Below are positions 1 to 9,410 of a stretch of 25,812 nucleotides of DNA, piece after piece. Under the pieces are notes generated by a model, which worked only from the letters and a program-made list of their open reading frames with translations, had not been told where the DNA came from and ran no database searches. The position numbers and the translations under genes are program-made. This DNA comes from Hemicentrotus pulcherrimus (Eukaryota > Echinodermata > Echinoidea > Camarodonta > Strongylocentrotidae), in assembly GCA_003118195.1 (NCBI GenBank), contig BEXV01000776.1:117660-143471 (forward strand), written 5' to 3'. Positions within the stretch are counted from its first letter, which is position 1; every line of letters starts with the position of its first letter.

Positions 1-119
1 AGAGAGGGGTGCGAAATAAGACGAGATTTTGATTGGCAATTAAAATCAATAAGATTGCTAATTAGCTTATGGGTATTATTCCAATGGAAAAGTTTGCAGC
101 GTAATGCAAACGCAAAGCT

Positions 120-330
120 AAACGCTTAATAATAATAATAATATTTAATTTTTAAATAGAGTCTCTATATAGGCGCTTTACAAATATACTAATACCCCGA
201 TCATTGGATTCAGTGCTTTCCCGCCCACAATGTGTGCACAATCTCCACTCCTTGGGGAGCATTCCAGACAGCCGTTACATGACGCTCAAAAACTGTTTGA
301 CCAACAATGACGGTCGCATCCTACCGCTTG
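120..330. repeat. Probable interspersed repeat with (AAT)n and GCGCTTTACA
   Basis: An (AAT)n run at about 128-146 leads into AGGCGCTTTACAAATA and a GC-richer block ending near CCAGACAGCCGTTAC. The layout resembles short echinoderm dispersed repeats that begin with AAT repeats and a GCGCTTTACA word. The boundaries are uncertain and no second full copy is seen here. Confidence 0.35.
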
Positions 331-522
331 GTATACATTGATGCTACTTCACGCGCTCTCTTTGAAACAATAATAGAAGAATGGTACATTTTTGCTAGAA
401 TGATCATAACCATGTACTTATTGTTAATATCCTTGTGAAATATACATGGACTTTAGGGCATACTGTTAGCAAATTACCTACGAAATAATCTCAACATATA
501 CTGCCACTCAAAATTTCGTTGC

Positions 523-588
523 AGAGAGAGAGGGGGAAAGAAAGGAGGAAAAGGGCGAAAGAGAAAGAGAGACAGAGAGACAGAGAGC
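523..588 (+). repeat. Purine-rich simple tract (GA)n
   Basis: An almost uninterrupted run of A and G with GAGA and GACAGAGA units. Low complexity, no coding signal. Confidence 0.8.
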
Positions 589-976
589 TAGGGGTGTGGA
601 TACTGACAGGGCAACTGTTGTATAATGTGATTTCGTTAATCGTTATAATTTCTTTCTGTGCCTTCAATATTTATAAAATAAATAGATCATTTCTTTAAAA
701 AACAAGGTGAGAATGTTTGACACGAATGACGCATGTAGGCTACTGTATGCCGAGTTGTTTGTTATAAAAGCAGCTATTTCGTCGTAATTTGAAATCATTC
801 GGAAATGGCCTTATCATGATAATAATGACACCCTTCAAAGTGCAAAGTGTTATAAAACAAATCACCTATCCCGCCGAGAACACATTAAACAGTAATGAGT
901 TTTTTTTTTAGCTCGCTCTAAAAACCTTTAGAATTGTACCACATCGTTATTTCTTTTCCTTTCGTATATAACTCCT
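589..976. other. No gene recognised
   Basis: AT-rich sequence with short stop-riddled frames. A T9 run lies near 901-909. No coding motif, RNA gene or repeat was recognised. Confidence 0.5.
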
Positions 977-1286
977 GGGGGTGTTTCACAAAGATCTCAA
1001 GTCAAACTTAACTCTAAGTTGGACTTAAATATCATGGAGAGCCATTTGTAGCCATAAAATAAAATATATTCAGAAGTGAAAATTAAAGTATTTTAGACTT
1101 TTTATAAATACCACACAAAGAACATGAAATCTCCTTGATAATAAAAAATATGGAAGATTTGAATCAACATATTATGCCTTTTAAAACAACTTTTACAAAA
1201 TGGTTTCATAGATGCTAACGGCTTGCCATAATTTTTAAGTTCAACTTAGAGATAAGTTCAACTTAGGATCTTTGTGAAACACCCCC
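977..1286. mobile_element. MITE, GGGGGTGTTTCACAAAGATC ends
   Basis: The left end (977) GGGGGTGTTTCACAAAGATC is mirrored by the right end GATCTTTGTGAAACACCCCC. The inverted similarity continues inward for about 38 bases through AACTCTAAGTT / AACTTAGAGAT. The element is about 310 bp, AT-rich inside, and has no ORF. Flanks on both sides contain CTGG, perhaps part of a target-site duplication. It shares the GTTTCACAA terminal core with the element at 1360-1511. Confidence 0.75.
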
Positions 1287-1359
1287 CTGGCCTAAAATCA
1301 GAGGTACGTATGGATACGTGACTTCGATAATAATTGACGGGCTGCTATGGTGTCGATCT

Positions 1360-1511
1360 GGGGGCGTTTCACAAAACTTGTCATTAGTGACAAATGACAG
1401 TTGTTGTTATAAGCTACTGAAATCCCTGCTTCTGATTGGTTATCAGCAGATATTTGTCACTGATTTTTGTCATTTGTCATTAAAAAAAAGGCCTTGTGAA
1501 ACGTGGCCCCC
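1360..1511. mobile_element. Short MITE, GGGGGCGTTTCACAA ends
   Basis: About 152 bp. The left end GGGGGCGTTTCACAA is mirrored by TTGTGAAACGTGGCCCCC on the right with a small indel. Just inside, TGACAAATGACAG and TGTCATTTGTCA form a second inverted pair. It has no coding capacity. Its ends resemble the MITE 73 bp to the left, so the two probably used related transposases. Confidence 0.7.
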
Positions 1512-1970
1512 GATTTCTTCACATGGACACACTTGTGGCCTACACTCAGCAGGTAGATACCTTCAAGATATCCATTTGTCTTTTTACCCCCACCCACCCT
1601 TTTTTTTTAACCATTTTTTTAATATTTTTTTTATTATAAAGAAGAAGTTCTATAAACGTTGCCTCCATCGAAAGAAACAAAATACCATGAAAAACTCATT
1701 TCCTGTATCTCGATTAATTCTGAAATTATATGAATGATTTCAATTGTCTTAGATCAATATGCTTCATTAAAAAAAATGTATATATTAATGGGATTTGGTT
1801 TTTCCATAAAGAGCTGTTATGTAAGTGAAACAAATCGATGCATATGATTAACAGCGATCCCGCTGGGTTAATCTCACTCCGAGTGACAAGGCGGTGTGTC
1901 CTTGGTGTGGACACTTTCACAGAAATGATTGTCTTTGTGTCCTATGAGCGTGTGCATAATTTTTGAAAGG
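1512..1970. other. No gene recognised
   Basis: AT-rich with poly-T runs (about 1600-1630). Short open frames lack recognisable features. Confidence 0.5.
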
Positions 1971-2103
1971 GTTATATAACCATTGAGTTTCAAAATGAAG
2001 AATCATTGTTTCAGCGTCTTTCATCAATAAAGTCTTCATTCAACAGAGTTCTTCTGTCATTTTCCCTGAAATAGCAAGATTGTCTTCGACCAAGTTACTA
2101 GGT
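1971..2103 (+). promoter_or_regulatory. Candidate core promoter, non-coding first exon and splice donor
   Basis: GTTATATAAC at 1971-1980 resembles a TATA box. About 30 bases downstream, TCATT with A at 2005 fits an initiator. The roughly 97 bases that follow end at TACTAG followed by GTAAGA, a strong donor with GT at 2102-2103. If this exon joins the acceptor at 7054, GPCR-A would have a 5'UTR intron of about 4.95 kb. Caution: an AATAAA inside the supposed exon (about 2026) could instead mark a transcript 3' end. No transcript evidence is available. Confidence 0.35.
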
Positions 2104-2199
2104 AAGAAATCTTAATTGTTATTCCTTTTTTTTTAAATCAATTTGAAATGAGGCAAACTGTGTCAATTGAATATTCGTGCTTCATTGCCTGTAATATAT

Positions 2200-2351
2200 T
2201 ATACAAATAATGAATGGATCGGAGTTCAATAGTGCGGATATTTTCATGAGTTGAAAGCTTAACATGTTGAATAGAATTAACGTTAATCTTTCAACGAATG
2301 AAAATATTCGCATTATTGAACGAATGGAAAACATTCATTATTTGTTTTATA
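2200..2351. mobile_element. Foldback (near-palindromic) MITE
   Basis: Almost the whole 152 bp folds on itself. Left ACAAATAATGAATG, TTCAATAGTGCGGATATTTTC and GTTGAAAG pair with right CTTTCAAC, GAAAATATTCGCATTATTGAA and CATTCATTATTTGT. The loop is short and no ORF is present. This is typical of a palindromic non-autonomous DNA element. The superfamily cannot be assigned. Confidence 0.75.
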
Positions 2352-3180
2352 CAACATCAAAGAAGATATGATAGAACGTTAATCAACAAATTATGCTTTA
2401 CTCCTTAAATTAAAGATAAATTAAGAGTTGGAGTCAAGCCTTCTCGATTTTACATTCAGATTGCCTTCGCGTCAGATACACGCAGGGATACGCGCACGGA
2501 TGAAAGGTACGCAGTCTGCATATAACCAAAAATGCACGGCGCATAATACCAAAAATGCACGACCGTGCAATATAACATCTATTGAATATCATGTGACCAA
2601 CAGTCCTCAAATCAAATGACAAGGATCCACGTAGGTGTTGTATAATGGGTTTTATTTGTCTAAATGATTACGTCGAGAAATTATTCTGTCGCTACTTATT
2701 CACTTTTATAAAACAAAATTTGACGAAACAAGTTTTAAAAGAGCGATTTAAAAGATGTTGATTTCAGGCATATCAAGCAAGATCTTTCATACAACTGGTG
2801 AAAAGATTTATTTCATATTTTAGAATTATCCAGCAACAAAACACTCTTGATACTTCCTAACATGGTACAAATTTCTAATTGTAAGCCTAATACTCAAGGC
2901 CTACCCAAAAGCTCTACAATGTATAAGACAACTTTTAATTAGTCAATATAATGGGACGCAACCGACAGGGTTTTAGTAACTTCGCGATGTTGCAATGAAA
3001 GTGTTTTTTTTAGAATCAACGCCAATTCAATTGGTAGCTGAAGAGATACAAAATCTCATAAATGAAGGTGGGAGGTGCCTTATTTGATTTTTTCCCCGGC
3101 TCAAACAAAATATGTGAAGTCTGTAACGCGGCTATGCTCTGAAAGAACACAAAACAACAATACATCACTGAACAGTGTTT
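2352..3180. other. No gene recognised
   Basis: AT-rich. A 14-base word ACCAAAAATGCACG occurs twice near 2525 and 2549. Two overlapping antiparallel frames of about 60 codons at 2428-2622 have no supporting motif. Confidence 0.5.
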
Positions 3181-3256
3181 TCTTCGTGTTTCGCGCGCTC
3201 CTTAAAGGGGTGGGTACGTGCAGGGAGGGGAGTTTCCCCCCTCCCTTTTAGGCTTT

Positions 3257-3520
3257 GTGAAGCGCGGAAGCTTTGCGTTTCATTAATTCATTTATTAGAG
3301 AAAGAAGACGATTCGTTGTAGCTTTCTCGACTCTTAATCCTTGTCTGAATTCACTTCAGCCCCCCTTGTATTATTAGACAAAGAAGACGATTCGTTGTAC
3401 CTTTCTCGACTCTTTATCCTTGTGTGTATTTATTCCCCCTCCCGCGCGAAGCGCGGAAGCTTTGACGTTTCATTAAATTATTAGACAAAGAAGACGATTC
3501 GTTGTACCGTTCTCGACCCC
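3257..3520 (+). repeat. Three-copy degenerate repeat with AAAGAAGACGATTCGTTGTA
   Basis: The unit TTATTAGA(C)AAAGAAGACG...TTCTCGACTC starts at about 3292, 3371 and 3478. Copies 1 and 3 are each preceded by GCGCGGAAGCTTTG(A)CGTTTCATTAA. Spacing is uneven (about 79 and 107 bp) because the linkers differ. A G-rich/C-rich hairpin (GGGAGGGGAG then CCCCCTCCC) sits just upstream at about 3221-3246. Confidence 0.8.
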
Positions 3521-4334
3521 TTTTCCCTTTTTCTTCCTACGTCCTCTTACTTTTTTTCTTCTCTTTCTCTCTCTCTTTTTGTTTGGCCGGCGCCTGCCTC
3601 ATAATATTATTGTAAACTGCTTATTCCTTTTCATTCTTGTAAATAGATATTGACCAATTATTATCCCGGGGATCTCACTCATGTAGAAATACATGGGTGA
3701 CCACAGGTTTTCCAAACACCCCCTATACGAGGATTTCTTCTGAAGCCACAATACACACTAAATGAGAATTTCGCGTGATCTGTTCCGAATTCACACCCTA
3801 AACAGATATTTCAGTAAAGTGTTCTCCTAAAGAAGGATTGTAAAATAGTAACCGGGCCATGAGCATTTTGAAGTTGTTGACAATGTATAAAACAAATCAA
3901 ATTGCGCTTCTGATGAAAAATTCACAATGTAAACATTTATTTCTACAGAGAAGCAATAACATTAACCTGTTCACTTTCAAATGCGTTTAATGAACAGCCA
4001 TCATAAGTCCTTCCTTTGAAAAAAGAATTATGTTTCAAAATTGATTTTTTTTTTTTTTAAATAAAAACAGACTACAGTATAGTGTTTACAAAAAGTACAC
4101 AATGTACAATGAACAGTTACTATTCTACTATGCAAAACAAAATGTAAGGGACCAGCTATAGGTCAATTGATAATCATTACCCTTTTTTTCTACTCGGGAC
4201 TGGCCCTGAGGGCTACAAAAAAAAATTACCCCTAAACGCGTATACCAGCGCATACAGCCATCAGGATTTTGAACCATATTGAAAAAGCACCCTTTTTCTT
4301 GAAAATGACCCCAAAATGGACGTTTTGTAACCCC
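3521..4334. other. No gene recognised
   Basis: Pyrimidine-rich start (3520-3580), then AT-rich sequence with poly-T and poly-A runs near 4045-4060 and 4218-4226. No coding or RNA signal was recognised. Confidence 0.5.
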
Positions 4335-4337
4335 TTA

Positions 4338-4982
4338 AGGCCCTGATACCCTTTCACGGATCACATCACGGATCATCCCTGATCGTCGCTCCGGGATCAT
4401 CAGTGTTATCTCCGGCATTACCGTGTATACACCGGGGAGGCATCCGGCGTGATCCTTGGCGTACAAGCATATCCGGGGAAAAAATTAAGCTTGCTTAATT
4501 TTTCACCCCGGAGTTCACGGATGAAACAATCTGTCCTCGTCCCTGTAGGCACCGTGTACCCCCGTGTATCCGCCGAATACATCCGGGACAGTCCGTGTAG
4601 ACACAGGGAGGTCCGTATTAACACCGGTTTCATCCGGGTTTGGAATTCCGTATATTAATGAGCGCCTACAAGCTCAAGTCACCCGTCAACATTCCGGAGA
4701 TATCCCTGTAGACAACGTACACCTCCGTGTACGGACCGTAAAAGTACCCAGTAGCCTCCGTGCTCTTCCTTGAAATCCGTGTTAGCTCCGTATGCGTTTC
4801 CGGCGTGGTCCGCGTTGCTACCTTGTCTGTCCGTGGAGACACCGTACTTGCCCGTGTAAACACCCAGTTTGGAACGTATCCACATCGGCATCGAGAAGAA
4901 ATCGTGGTGTCGCTCGCCGGAACACCCCGGATTAAGATCCGGGATGATCCGTGATGCGATCCGTGAAAGAGTAAAAGGGCAT
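4338..4982. mobile_element. Harbinger-like MITE, CCGTGTA-word interior
   Basis: TTA flanks on both sides (4335-4337, 4983-4985) fit the 3-bp target-site duplication of PIF/Harbinger. The left end AGGCCCTGATAC and the right end (reversed) ATGCCCTTTTAC are followed by strongly matching inverted stretches CTTTCACGGATC[AG]CATC and ACGGATCATCCC. The roughly 645-bp interior carries at least six CCGTGTA words (about 4422, 4551, 4562, 4593, 4724, 4851) and many TCCGG/CCGGA words. Short overlapping frames inside are by-products of this word repetition. Confidence 0.75.
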
Positions 4983-4985
4983 TTA

Positions 4986-5381
4986 ATGCGGCGCCGTGCG
5001 GACCGCTTCCAATCTATAAAAACACCCCTTTGTACGCGTTTTCTTGCTCACGCATGTTTACAGTATTTATATTTCACTGAGACCCCTGGGCCAATTATTA
5101 TCCGATATACCTTGCTACAGTTTTGTTCCTTATGATAAATATCGGGTTTTTTTTTTTTTAGAGTAATCATAGTTTGTAAATAAAGCGACAAGTGTTTGGA
5201 ATGTCTTCAAAACAATACCTTCTGCTTCAGACAGGTGCATTGAACTCTATAAATGATATAAATATTAGCGAGTTTTATTAACTTATTGCATGCATCGAAT
5301 AAAATAAAATGAAAGGATCGGGGTCACCGACTCTTCAACTTTTTTTTAATAATTCTGGTGGGCTTTCGATCTCATCTACCT
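4986..5381. other. No gene recognised
   Basis: AT-rich sequence between two MITEs. A T12 run lies near 5147-5159. Nothing else was recognised. Confidence 0.5.
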
Positions 5382-5728
5382 TTAAAGGTACTTCAAGCCC
5401 ATTTGCAGGCCAAAAAATGAAAAGGTTAAATTCCAACGGCATTTCAACGATAATACTAATTAAGAACTTCCCGAAAAAAAAGGGGAGGGGGCTTGAAAAT
5501 GTCTTTAAGTGGGAAAATAACGACTATTACCAAATATGAAAAAGCCAGTAAGTCACTCGATAGTGTCTGACAGTGAAGTCTAGCAAGTAAACAGGTATCC
5601 TTGCATAATTTAAATATTAGGACACTGCTAACGTTTAAATTTACAGAGAGGACATACATGACATATTCCTGCAAAGTTCTAAAGAATATTATATGATGTT
5701 GGCTGCAAAAGGAACGTAGTATATTTAA
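5382..5728 (-). mobile_element. TIR element family (TACTATGTCCC ends), copy 1, internally deleted
   Basis: Minus-strand copy of the family seen complete at 14261-14799. The ends are TTAAAGGTACTTCAAGCCC (left) and, reversed, TTAAATATACTACGTTCC (right), each leading into the shared CATTTGCAGGCC / CTTTTGCAGCC. The middle third present in the other copies (from the GAGCTGTAAAGGG area to the AAAATCAGACTATTA area) is missing, leaving about 347 bp. No coding capacity. Confidence 0.8.
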
Positions 5729-6070
5729 GGTTTAAAGAAGGTTCATGAGACAAACGGCCATAACACCCCAAGGGACTGATATGTCGGTCAGACAGGCCTC
5801 CTTACAACGAGAATGGGTCGGGTTACGAGACTGACATTGCCAGCCCGCTGTCGGTCTACTGATATGCCCCGTCCCCTTGCGTATAGAGCTAACGATTGAT
5901 TTCAAAATAATGAAACTGGGTCACTTTAAGAGTCTGATAAGAGTCTTTAAAATACACGGCCCAACTAAACAATGTGAGAACAATGTCTTTACAATTAACA
6001 ATGTTTCTAATTTTTTAAAGGTTTACATTTTGTTACTTCTCACCTATGCCAATCTTGTTATTCCTATTTA
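5729..6070. other. No gene recognised
   Basis: Contains a GC-richer patch at 5755-5880 in which ACTGATATG occurs twice in direct orientation. No gene or known element was recognised. Confidence 0.4.
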
Positions 6071-6260
6071 TTGAATTGAATTGAATTGAATTGAATTGAT
6101 AATGGTTTTATTGAGAAATAAGGAATAACAATGTATCACGGTCACGGTCTAAACTGCCCGAATTGGGCAATGTTTTACAAATGTAAAATACAATATATTA
6201 TGAAAAACATTCATAGCAAATAACATCAAAATCAATGAACGGAACGTCAATAAATAAATT
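6071..6260 (-). mobile_element. LINE 3' end with (TTCAA)n tail
   Basis: On the minus strand, non-coding sequence containing the hairpin-like GCCCAATTCGGGC leads through CTCAATAAAACCATTATC into a pentamer tail. The tail is seen on + as about five TTGAA units at 6071-6099. Short microsatellite tails at a truncated 3' end are typical of CR1/L2-type non-LTR retrotransposons. Only a 3' UTR fragment is present. Confidence 0.55.
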
Positions 6261-6271
6261 GCATTAAATAG

Positions 6272-6600
6272 TATTTCATTTCATTTTCATTTCATTTATT
6301 TATTTAAGCACGGAGGCCTACCTCAGCCCACGGACTGTTCTTCCGTAGTGCCGTGCATATAAATAAAAACATACAATATCAAAATAACATGATAACATAA
6401 AAATATACAAAACAAATATAACATACAATAAAAAGGAGAAGGGAAAAAAGGGAAGAAGAACATGATGATGGTGTAGAGTAGTGAAAGAAATTCTCTCTCT
6501 CTCTTTTTTCTTTCTTCTTTCTTTATTTTCCTGATCACTCCAATCATTTGTCAATATTATGATTTATCTTTAATTTGTTTTTGTAACCTTTATAGTGAAC
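6272..6600 (-). mobile_element. LINE 3' end with (TGAAA)n tail
   Basis: On the minus strand, the end GCACGGCACTACGGAAGAAC...GGTAGGCCTCCGTGCTTAAATAAATAAATG runs into TGAAA repeats (+ strand TTTCATTTCATTTTCATTTCA at 6274-6297). The terminal GCACGG...CCGTGC words form a stem. The upstream part is low-complexity and gives spurious open frames. It reads as a 5'-truncated non-LTR element, the second in tandem with the one on its left. Confidence 0.6.
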
Positions 6601-6780
6601 TTTGATGTAAAGGATTTGTATGTTGATGATTTATTAATAAAAACATAAATAAAAAAAAAAAAGAAATTTTAAAATGGTAAGATGGAAACATTAAGAAGAA
6701 AATGATGAGGAAGAAGGAGAGGAAGAGAAAAAGAGAAGGAAAGAAGAGGACGAAGAAGAAGAAGACGATTCAAGTGCGGA
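6601..6780 (+). repeat. A-rich tail and purine-rich tract
   Basis: AATAAA at about 6636 and an A12 run at about 6650-6662 suggest a retroposed 3' end on +, or simply low complexity. A GAA/GGA-rich tract follows to about 6770. Confidence 0.5.
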
Positions 6781-7034
6781 TAGTAAAAGTATCGTAGGAT
6801 ATAAATATTCAACCATTACACATTATACATTATACAAACTACAATTATTGATGGAGGCGAAATTATGTAGAAAACAAATACTAATACGACAAACTGTACA
6901 AATGAAAAATATACTCTAGGTAATAGGTACTCTATTAAAGTAAAAGGTTATGTGGTTTATCCACACTCTACAAATGGGAATTATTAGAAGAAGTAATATT
7001 AAAATTAAGATGGCTCAGTATTAACGAATAACCC
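6781..7034. other. Upstream flank of GPCR-A, no gene recognised
   Basis: AT-rich sequence probably within the proposed 5'UTR intron. No other signal stands out. Confidence 0.4.
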
Positions 7035-7054
7035 TTGTATTTCATTGTCTTTAG
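7035..7054 (+). promoter_or_regulatory. Probable splice acceptor upstream of GPCR-A
   Basis: A T-rich tract (TTGTATTTCATTGTCTTTAG) ends in AG at 7053-7054, 22 bases before the GPCR-A ATG. A possible branch site TATTAAC lies around 7019-7025. This implies a 5'UTR intron and argues against any start upstream of 7077. Inferred from consensus only. Confidence 0.6.
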
Positions 7055-7076
7055 TTCAACGCATCGAGATTTGACG

Positions 7077-8264
7077 ATGAAGTCAATTAGTGGTTCCCTG
7101 ATGTTGCGGGTGTTCATCATCATAGTATCAGGACTCCTCACAACACAAACATATACCGGAGCTGACAGCTTGGGATACGGAGAAGAAAATACAACTATGA
7201 CCATGGAAGAAGAGATGACTGAAGCCACCATGGAGGAAGATAGCTCTGAGTCCGGTTGGGCTTGGTACCCAATGGCATGGAGATGGTGGACAGTCACCCA
7301 GGTGATATGCGCTGTCCTTGGGGTCTTCGACAATGGCGTCGTCATCGTCATCATCTTCCAGCGCGTGAAGAAGAACCGATCAACAGATACCCTGATTGGA
7401 GCTTTGGCCATAGCAGATCTTCTGACGTCGGTATTCCTCTTCCCGCTCCCTTGGGCCAAGCATGTTCCTGCGACCATCCTAGGAAGGATGTACTGTAAGC
7501 TGCTCTATCCTGGCTTCGCTCTTTGGCTGTGTATCACTGCATCCACATATATCCTCATGGCAATCTGTATTGAACGTTACATCGCTGTAGTGTATCCACT
7601 CTACTTCAACACGGTCTTCACCAAGGCTAAGGTGTCCCTTGCTGTTGCATTCTTATGGCTTTTCTCCTTTGCTCAGTGCGCCTATTCCTGGTTTGTATTT
7701 ATCTACGACGATGAAATCGAGAATTGTAACTCACTCATTAACACTGATGTGGGTCGGGAAGCCCATGCCTACTATGCCTTTTCCATCCGTTTAGCCATTC
7801 CAGTTCTGACCATGGTGATCACTCAGATCCTCACCATCCGGTCGCTCCATGTCCAGTCTAAGAGGTTCCAGGGCATGATGGGTGACGTGCAAACCAACTC
7901 CCCTCCATCCTTCCACATCACTGCCCGAAACAACGTCATCAAGATGATGCTCATCGTTGTCTGTGTCTATGTCATCACTTGGACACCCAATCAGATCGCT
8001 TACCTTTGCTTCAATCTCGGTTACATCAGTTCATCTTACCGGGGAAGTCCACTTCATCGTATCCTTACCGTCTTTGCTTTCCTCAACTCTTGCGCCAACC
8101 CTATCATCTATACGTCTCGTCATACAGAGTTCAGACAAGCATTGACGAGTCTCTTCACCTGCTCCAAGCCTGAGATCGCATCCTTGTTTGATATCAAAGA
8201 TGAGGGCAAAGAATCTTCAGTAGCCGGCAAGAAAAAAACTGAGAGTATTCCACAAAGCGCCTGA
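7077..8264 (+). CDS. Rhodopsin-class (class A) GPCR, single-exon CDS (GPCR-A)
   Basis: 395 residues, a seven-helix plasma-membrane receptor expected to signal through G proteins. Residues 1-30 look like a signal peptide (hydrophobic LRVFIIIVSGLL). The acidic extracellular tail has an N-glycosylation site at N38. Class A landmarks by residue: N86 in TM1, D114 in TM2 (LAIADLL), C140 at the top of TM3 paired with C217 in ECL2, E-R-Y at 166-168, W194 in TM4, P242 in TM5, T-W-T-P at 301-304 in TM6 (the usual Cys is Thr) and N-P-I-I-Y at 341-345. A Trp-rich patch, WAWYPMAWRWW (61-71), sits before TM1. The start is the first in-frame ATG, with A at -3. Open codons further upstream contain no ATG and run through a probable splice acceptor at 7053-7054. 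The paralog is GPCR-B at 15458-16666. The ligand is unknown; the overall look is of a neuropeptide-type or lineage-expanded echinoderm receptor. Membership of class A is near certain; the subfamily is not. Confidence 0.95.
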   Translation: MKSISGSLMLRVFIIIVSGLLTTQTYTGADSLGYGEENTTMTMEEEMTEATMEEDSSESGWAWYPMAWRWWTVTQVICAVLGVFDNGVVIVIIFQRVKKNRSTDTLIGALAIADLLTSVFLFPLPWAKHVPATILGRMYCKLLYPGFALWLCITASTYILMAICIERYIAVVYPLYFNTVFTKAKVSLAVAFLWLFSFAQCAYSWFVFIYDDEIENCNSLINTDVGREAHAYYAFSIRLAIPVLTMVITQILTIRSLHVQSKRFQGMMGDVQTNSPPSFHITARNNVIKMMLIVVCVYVITWTPNQIAYLCFNLGYISSSYRGSPLHRILTVFAFLNSCANPIIYTSRHTEFRQALTSLFTCSKPEIASLFDIKDEGKESSVAGKKKTESIPQSA

Positions 8265-8685
8265 ACGTTACATACAGCCCACCCCAACTCAATTTTTAAT
8301 AATGATAATTATAATAATAATAACATCGATGATGATAATGATAGGCCCAACAATAATAATAGGCTAATATTAAGAATATCGACTATTTAGGGGGGCTACC
8401 CAAAATACCTTAGCGCTTACGAAATCACAGAATTCGAAGAAAAATATAATTAACATAGACTCATAAAAATAAGCACATTAATTTGCTGAGACAAGAAGTG
8501 TGTTTTAATGGAACTTTAGAAAGTGGCATGGCATCTTATTTCTCTGACGCACAGTGCGTGTTGTTCTGTTTTGTGTTCTGTGAAAGTGAAAGATCTCAGC
8601 CTTCAAAGGTCGATTGCCAGTGAAAGACATTTCGCATATTTTGTGTAATGTACAGTTTGTAGACAAGTAATAGGCCTTATGGTAG
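8265..8685. other. GPCR-A downstream flank, likely 3'UTR, no gene
   Basis: Trinucleotide-rich AAT/GAT sequence at about 8297-8345, then ordinary AT-rich DNA. No clear AATAAA was found close to the stop, so the 3' end of the transcript cannot be placed. Confidence 0.4.
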
Positions 8686-8688
8686 TTA

Positions 8689-9407
8689 AGGCCCGGTCAC
8701 ACCGCCAGAACTTTGCAGGAGCGTTCCTGGAGCGGTGAAAAAAAAATCATCACCGCTCGTAACCGTTCACCACAATTTATCAGAAGTTGGCCCCCGTTAA
8801 GGCAACGCTGTATACGCCCGGCCACCGCTGATGGTCCCTCCTACCGCTCCGAAAGTTTTGAGCTGCACAAAAATATTGCAAGCGATGAGGAGCGGGCAAT
8901 TTTCCGCTCCGGCAAAGTTCACCACCGCTCCAACAACGCCCAGTCAAAGTTTGGCACCGCTAGACGCAAGTTCGTGGACGCTTTGGTCCGCTAGGCCAAC
9001 GCAGAAATCTTGAACGCTGGATCACGGCTGCTTCGTCAGCTTTGCCCGGGCGGTGATTAAACGTTGCACAAACTTTGGTGGAGCGGTTGTAAGCGTTTTA
9101 CGATTGGACACGGGATTGCTGGAACGGTGTCGGGCGTTGAAGCAGCGATCCATTGCGGTGATGAACTTTGGTTTGGCGTTGGTATGGAGGGGGCGGAGCG
9201 GAACCAACGCTCTCTACCGCTCGCTTCCGTTAAACCAACGCTAAAGCAACGCCGGCTTCAGCGATGCACCGCTAAGGCAACGCCCGTTTTTTTTTTCTCG
9301 ATTTGTTTCCCCTTTTGTGCGCGGTGACGAGCGTTGTCGAAATTCGGCCCCCTCTCCCTTCCGTTCAAGGAACGACTCAACAAAGTTCTGGCGGTGTGAC
9401 CGGGCCT
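8689..9407. mobile_element. Harbinger-like MITE, AGGCCCGGTCACACCGCC ends
   Basis: Perfect terminal inverted repeats of about 27 bp begin AGGCCCGGTCACACCGCC and continue CAGAACTTTG. TTA occurs on both sides (8686-8688, 9408-9410) as a 3-bp target-site duplication. TTA duplication and GGCCC..TCACACC termini fit PIF/Harbinger. The 719-bp interior is packed with ACCGCTC / GAGCGGT, AACGCC and AACTTTG words, including two AAGGCAACGC copies near 8798 and 9272. Short open frames inside are not genes. Confidence 0.9.
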
Positions 9408-9410
9408 TTA

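Noticed and set aside
3257..3520. CRISPR-like spaced repeats
   Set aside because: Only three degenerate copies with uneven spacing in an animal genome. CRISPR arrays are not expected here.
4418..5135. Dense overlapping frames on both strands
   Set aside because: By-product of the CCGTGTA/CCGGA word repeats in the MITE at 4338-4982.
7035..7076. Upstream extension of GPCR-A by 14 codons
   Set aside because: The codon at 7035 is TTG, not ATG, and the stretch crosses a probable splice acceptor. The signal peptide begins properly at 7077.
6968..7477. 169-codon minus-strand open frame over the start of GPCR-A
   Set aside because: Antisense shadow of GPCR-A with no recognisable motif.
8713..9327. 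Several overlapping frames of 60-93 codons
   Set aside because: They lie wholly inside the Harbinger-like MITE and come from its repeated GC-rich words.
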